This document shows positions 60,923-64,000 of a stretch of DNA of 64,000 bases, piece by piece; the stretch's first letter is position 1, and each line of letters starts with the position of its first letter. A model generated the notes under the pieces. That model saw nothing but the letters and a program-made list of their open reading frames with translations. It did no database searches and was not told the origin of the DNA. A program made the position numbers and the translations under genes. This DNA comes from Ruminococcus sp. NK3A76 (GTDB lineage Bacteria; Bacillota; Clostridia; Oscillospirales; Ruminococcaceae). The DNA lies in contig NZ_JMMA01000002.1 of NCBI RefSeq assembly GCF_000686125.1, forward strand, positions 2,790,001 to 2,854,000, given 5' to 3'.

Positions 60923-61870
60923 TTATTTATACTCCTCCCACCAATGCTCGGTGAAGGAAGAAATATCATCATAGCTTACGGTCTGGCCGATTCTCGGAGT
61001 TGCAATGTTGGCACCCTGCTCCTTGGCAGCTTTTACTGCAAGCATTAGATCTGTTTCGCCGAAATGCTCATATACCTGTGAAAACACCTCATAATAACCG
61101 CTGTCGCCTGTGTAGTAAAAACTGTGCTTGTCGGTCTTTATGTACAAGCCGCCCCATTCAGTTGCATTTTGCTTCATAGGATTTCTGCCTGTGTAGTGCT
61201 GTGAGGGAACGACGGTATATGTCACGCCGTCAAGCGTGGTGCTCTCCCACCAGCCGAGTGGGTGGAGCTTGCTTTCATCAACGCCCCAGCCCTTCAGTAT
61301 CACGTCAATGCCAAGCGGTGTTACATAGTGGCTCACCTTGCTGTCAATGTCCTTGATAGTCTGATAGTCAAGGTGGTCGTAGTGATCGTGGGATATAAAC
61401 AGCACATCAATATCGGGAACATTTTCGGCATCTAATGCTATATCCGAAAAGCGCTTCGGCCCTGCAAAGCTGACGGGAGAGGAACGTTCGCTGAGCACAG
61501 GGTCGATAAAGATGTTTTTCTCGCCCATCTGTACCAGCGACGAGGAGTGACCCAGCCATGTGACCTTCATTTCATCAGCGCCTGCACGGTCTATGCTGTC
61601 GATCTTCTGCACAGGGATACGGCTTTCGGGCTCGCTGCGTTCACTTTCCTTGGAGGGAGTGCCTGTCATGACCTCAAAATCCTTCTCGTTATGGAACCGC
61701 TTGTCATAGTAAAGCTCCGTCAGCTTTTCATATTCTTTCTGCTTTTCCTTGTTGGGGGTATCTCCGATCGACGGATAAAAGTTCAGAAACAGCAGACCGA
61801 TGATAAGTATTATAATAACGATGATTACAAGTATCAGCAACACTTTGCCGCATATTTTTAAAGCCTTCAT
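60923..61870 (-). CDS. Metallo-beta-lactamase-fold hydrolase with a C-terminal deletion
   Basis: 315 residues. An N-terminal membrane helix, then VTWLGHSSSLVQ, HDHYDH metal site (SHDHYDHLDY) and YYTGDSGY, as in NAPE-PLD/UlaG-like hydrolases. After FGETDLML the sequence jumps to VKAAKEQGANIATPRIGQ. Intact relatives have about 50 residues between, including the metal-binding His of MPIHWG. The enzyme is probably inactive. Confidence 0.75.
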   Translation of the reverse strand: MKALKICGKVLLILVIIVIIILIIGLLFLNFYPSIGDTPNKEKQKEYEKLTELYYDKRFHNEKDFEVMTGTPSKESERSEPESRIPVQKIDSIDRAGADEMKVTWLGHSSSLVQMGEKNIFIDPVLSERSSPVSFAGPKRFSDIALDAENVPDIDVLFISHDHYDHLDYQTIKDIDSKVSHYVTPLGIDVILKGWGVDESKLHPLGWWESTTLDGVTYTVVPSQHYTGRNPMKQNATEWGGLYIKTDKHSFYYTGDSGYYEVFSQVYEHFGETDLMLAVKAAKEQGANIATPRIGQTVSYDDISSFTEHWWEEYK

Positions 61871-61899
61871 AAGATCACACCTTTCTTTTCTATGATCTT

Positions 61900-61963
61900 A
61901 TTATATCACTGGTGCAGCCGAATTACAAATACTTATATCAAATATACTTCTATGCTTAAACAG
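61900..61963 (-). promoter_or_regulatory. Promoter with a second LysR-type box
   Basis: TTGTAA (61928-61923), 17 bp, TATAAT (61905-61900) on the minus strand. The box TTACAAATACTTATAT and its right flank repeat the 59910 region, suggesting common control. Confidence 0.7.
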
Positions 61964-61976
61964 AATATAAGTGAGA

Positions 61977-62001
61977 AGCCCTGCTCAAGAAAAGCAGGGC
62001 T
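61977..62001 (-). terminator. Terminator after the hydrolase fragment
   Basis: AGCCCTGCT / AGCAGGGCT stem just beyond the stop of the minus-strand hydrolase fragment. Confidence 0.7.
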
Positions 62002-62006
62002 GTCTA

Positions 62007-62330
62007 TTACATATTTTCCTTGAAAAAGCTCTCCAGTTTATCAAACGGTATCTTATCCACCTGATCGTAGAGGTCGATATGTTCTGCATCGGGGACGGAA
62101 TACAGCTCCTTTGGTTCGTTTGCAAGGGCATAAGCCTTTTCGCTGAAAGGCTTGGAGTGAGCTTTGTCACCTGTAACAAACAGTATCGGTCTCGGAGATA
62201 TCTCACTGATATACTGGAGTGCCGAAAACTGCATCATGGCAAGCATCGAGGTATCAGTAAAGCCGCCGCTTCCGCAAATTCCTATAACACCTATTCTTTC
62301 ACGGTCAACATAGGGAACTTTCGCTCCGAC
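62007..62330 (-). pseudogene. Alpha/beta hydrolase fragment (N-truncated, internal deletion)
   Basis: Contains VDRERIGVIGICGSGGF (the nucleophile elbow GICGSGG with Cys instead of Gly-x-Ser-type first position) and the C-terminal ISPRPILFVTGDKAHS ... DAEHIDLYDQVDKIPFDKL with the catalytic His. The N-terminal half is gone and about 120 residues seem to be missing between GGF and TDTSMLAMMQ. Formal ORF extends to 62381 over the cupin gene end. Confidence 0.7.
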
Positions 62331-62335
62331 TCCTG

Positions 62336-63091
62336 TTATTTCAGCATTCCGTAATCCTCGTCCGAAACAGGCTCGCACCACTCGGTGCTACCGTCCTCGC
62401 CCTCAATTTCAATTGCAAGGTGAGAAAACCACGAATCAGGTGCGGCACCGTGCCAGTGCTTGACATTTGCAGGGATATTCACCACATCGCCGGGACGGAG
62501 CGCTCTTGCTTCTTTGCCCCACTCCTGATAGTAGCCCCGACCTCCTATGCATATAAGCATCTGACCGCCGCCGCTTTTAGCATGATGTATATGCCAGTTA
62601 TTTCGGCAGGAAGGCTCAAAGGTCACGTTGTAAATCGCAAGCTGTTCGGTCGAAACAGGCGCAAGATAGCTCTGTCCGACAAAGAACTGCCCGAATGGGT
62701 TTTTCTCGCCTATGGGGAAGAAGATGGTGTTTTGATACCTGTCTTTGTCGGTAAGCTCCTCGGCCTTTTCGTTCCATACCTCTTTTGCAAGGTTAAACAC
62801 TGCCCAGGCGTGCGGCCAGCCTGCATAAAAGGCTGTGTGCGTGATGACTGCTGCGATCTCCTTCTGCGAAACGCCGTGATTTTTCGCATTCATCAGGTGG
62901 AATTTCAGCGCGTCACTTGTCACGCCCTGCGACATCAGAGCGACCACCGTGATGATGCTCCGAGTTTTCAGGTCAATGTCGGTGTTGTTCCAGTTTTCCC
63001 CAAACAAAATATCATCGTTGTAACGGGCGAATTCGGGAGCAAACTCACCGAGGGCATCTCTGCCTGCGGTCTGTACTATCTTTTCTGCCAT
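62336..63091 (-). CDS. Fused carboxymuconolactone decarboxylase-cupin protein
   Basis: 251 residues. N-terminal CMD/AhpD-like domain (residues about 20-105; LMSQGVTSDALKFHLMNAKNHG, where the AhpD Cys pair is absent) and a C-terminal cupin (NNWHIHHAKSGGGQMLICI ... GDVVNIPANVKHWHGA) with a His-rich metal site. Such fusions occur beside Fe-alcohol dehydrogenases and LysR genes and may act on quinone or aldehyde compounds (inference). Confidence 0.85.
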   Translation of the reverse strand: MAEKIVQTAGRDALGEFAPEFARYNDDILFGENWNNTDIDLKTRSIITVVALMSQGVTSDALKFHLMNAKNHGVSQKEIAAVITHTAFYAGWPHAWAVFNLAKEVWNEKAEELTDKDRYQNTIFFPIGEKNPFGQFFVGQSYLAPVSTEQLAIYNVTFEPSCRNNWHIHHAKSGGGQMLICIGGRGYYQEWGKEARALRPGDVVNIPANVKHWHGAAPDSWFSHLAIEIEGEDGSTEWCEPVSDEDYGMLK

Positions 63092-63106
63092 TGTATATTC
63101 CTCCTG

Positions 63107-64000
63107 TCACATACTTGCTTTCAGTATCTTTATAACTTCGTTTCTGTCAAGCACCTTATACCCGCCGTTTAGGATTAGAGTTGCATCGGCAATCCCCTCT
63201 ATCATTTCATCGGTCGCTCCAAGCTCGGAAATTTTCATCACAAGACCAAGCTCGTTCATCCAGCTTTCCATAGCCGATAATCCTTCATTTGCAAGCTGTT
63301 CATCGGTCTTACCGTCGGGAGAGATGCCCCATACGTTCACTGCAAAGCGTGCAAACTTCTTCAAGCCGTAAGGCATGATATATCTGTAATACGGCAGGGA
63401 GACAGCAGCCAATGTCATACCGTGGGTAGCATCGGTGTAAGCGCCCACAGCCTGACCCAGCATATGCACCATCCAGTCTGTGGATTTTCCCCTTGAAACA
63501 AGGGTGTTCAGTGCCCATGTTGCCGTCCACATGATGTTTGAACGTGCCTCATAGTCCTGCGGATCAGTGACAGCCTTTCTGCTGGAAACGATAAGCGAGC
63601 GCATAAGTCCTTCGCTGATATAGTCGGAAGTGTTGTCGTCCTCGCCCGAGAAATACTGCTCGCAGATGTGGTTCATGATATCGTAGATGCCTGCACACAT
63701 CTGATACTTCGGCAAAGTCATGGTGTATCTGGGATTGAGTATGGAGAACTTAGGCATTACCTCATCGCCGAAAACGTGCCCGATCTTCAAATGCTGTTCG
63801 TGATTGGTGATGACAGCTCCGCCGTTCATCTCCGAGCCTGTTCCTGCCATTGTGAGGATACAGCCCACAGGGATTATCTCGCAGTCAGGCTCCTCAAAGC
63901 GTGCGTAATATTTTTTCCACGGGTCATCATCGCAGTGAACGGAAACTGACAAAGCCTTTGAATAATCGCAGACTGAGCCGCCGCCCACAGCAAGGATAAA
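63107..64000 (-). CDS. Iron-containing alcohol dehydrogenase (5' end outside window)
   Basis: The frame is open through the window edge (reads ILAVGGGSVCDYSKAL), so the N-terminus is missing. NAD-binding GGGS, TMAGTGSEMNGGAVI, and metal ligands in YQMCAGIYDIMNHICEQ and DWMVHMLGQAVGAYTDATHGM are all present. BDH/YqhD-like enzyme reducing aldehydes. It shares the operon with the CMD-cupin gene, 15 nt apart. Confidence 0.92.
   Translation of the reverse strand, partial: FILAVGGGSVCDYSKALSVSVHCDDDPWKKYYARFEEPDCEIIPVGCILTMAGTGSEMNGGAVITNHEQHLKIGHVFGDEVMPKFSILNPRYTMTLPKYQMCAGIYDIMNHICEQYFSGEDDNTSDYISEGLMRSLIVSSRKAVTDPQDYEARSNIMWTATWALNTLVSRGKSTDWMVHMLGQAVGAYTDATHGMTLAAVSLPYYRYIMPYGLKKFARFAVNVWGISPDGKTDEQLANEGLSAMESWMNELGLVMKISELGATDEMIEGIADATLILNGGYKVLDRNEVIKILKASM

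Overview
The window looks like a chromosome segment of a Gram-positive anaerobe of the Ruminococcus/Oscillospiraceae type. Evidence: strong AGGAGG-type ribosome binding sites, near-consensus sigma-A promoters (TTGACA-17-TATAAT), RNase Y and Tex, an ANTAR regulator, a QueT transporter behind a structured leader, S-layer-style secreted proteins with BIG2-like and Cys-rich repeats, and plant-glycan enzymes (GH3, GH5, sialate O-acetylesterase). No tRNA, rRNA or CRISPR array was seen. The species call is inference from gene content.

Layout. 1-12 kb (mostly +): ABC-F C-terminus, YcxB-like membrane protein, acetylesterase, a type I toxin-antitoxin locus, a PurF paralogue without the catalytic Cys, a secreted protein, glycogen phosphorylase, a TtcA-like pseudoenzyme, TcdA, a K+ channel, class II FBP aldolase, QueT. 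12-19 kb: ANTAR regulator and lipase operon (-), RNase Y and a Wzy-like protein (+), PfkB kinase (-). 19-28 kb: two large secreted repeat proteins (-) flanking a holin/amidase pair (+) and a wrecked pair of signalling genes. 28-36 kb: HAD, GNAT, K+ channel, membrane protein, cytidine deaminase, GMP synthase, zinc-ribbon protein with a divergent XRE regulator. 36-39 kb: an unclassified reverse transcriptase, a 264-bp structured gap and a 171-aa unknown protein. 39-50 kb: GH3 with a fascin-like insert, Kv channel, SDR, GGDEF-EAL, GH5, Tex, DUF2975/YozG pair. 50-54 kb: a 248-bp structured element, MccF-like peptidase, Mob remnant, beta-lactamase-like hydrolase. 54-64 kb: a LysR regulon whose minus-strand operons carry several genes with large internal deletions.

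The most distinctive layer is non-coding. Six copies (50, about 87 and 173-196 bp) of a palindromic element with TTAAGGCAA-type ends lie between genes, and four of them share bases with the stop codon of a minus-strand gene. There are also two AT-rich long palindromes, two copies of a 139-bp multi-hairpin repeat, a 248-bp multi-hairpin element closed by a 9-bp inverted repeat, and four heptamer tandem arrays. The best candidates for undescribed biology are the toxin/antisense-RNA locus at 2.8-3.2 kb, the reverse transcriptase with its structured upstream gap at 36.5-38.5 kb, and the stop-codon-linked palindrome family.
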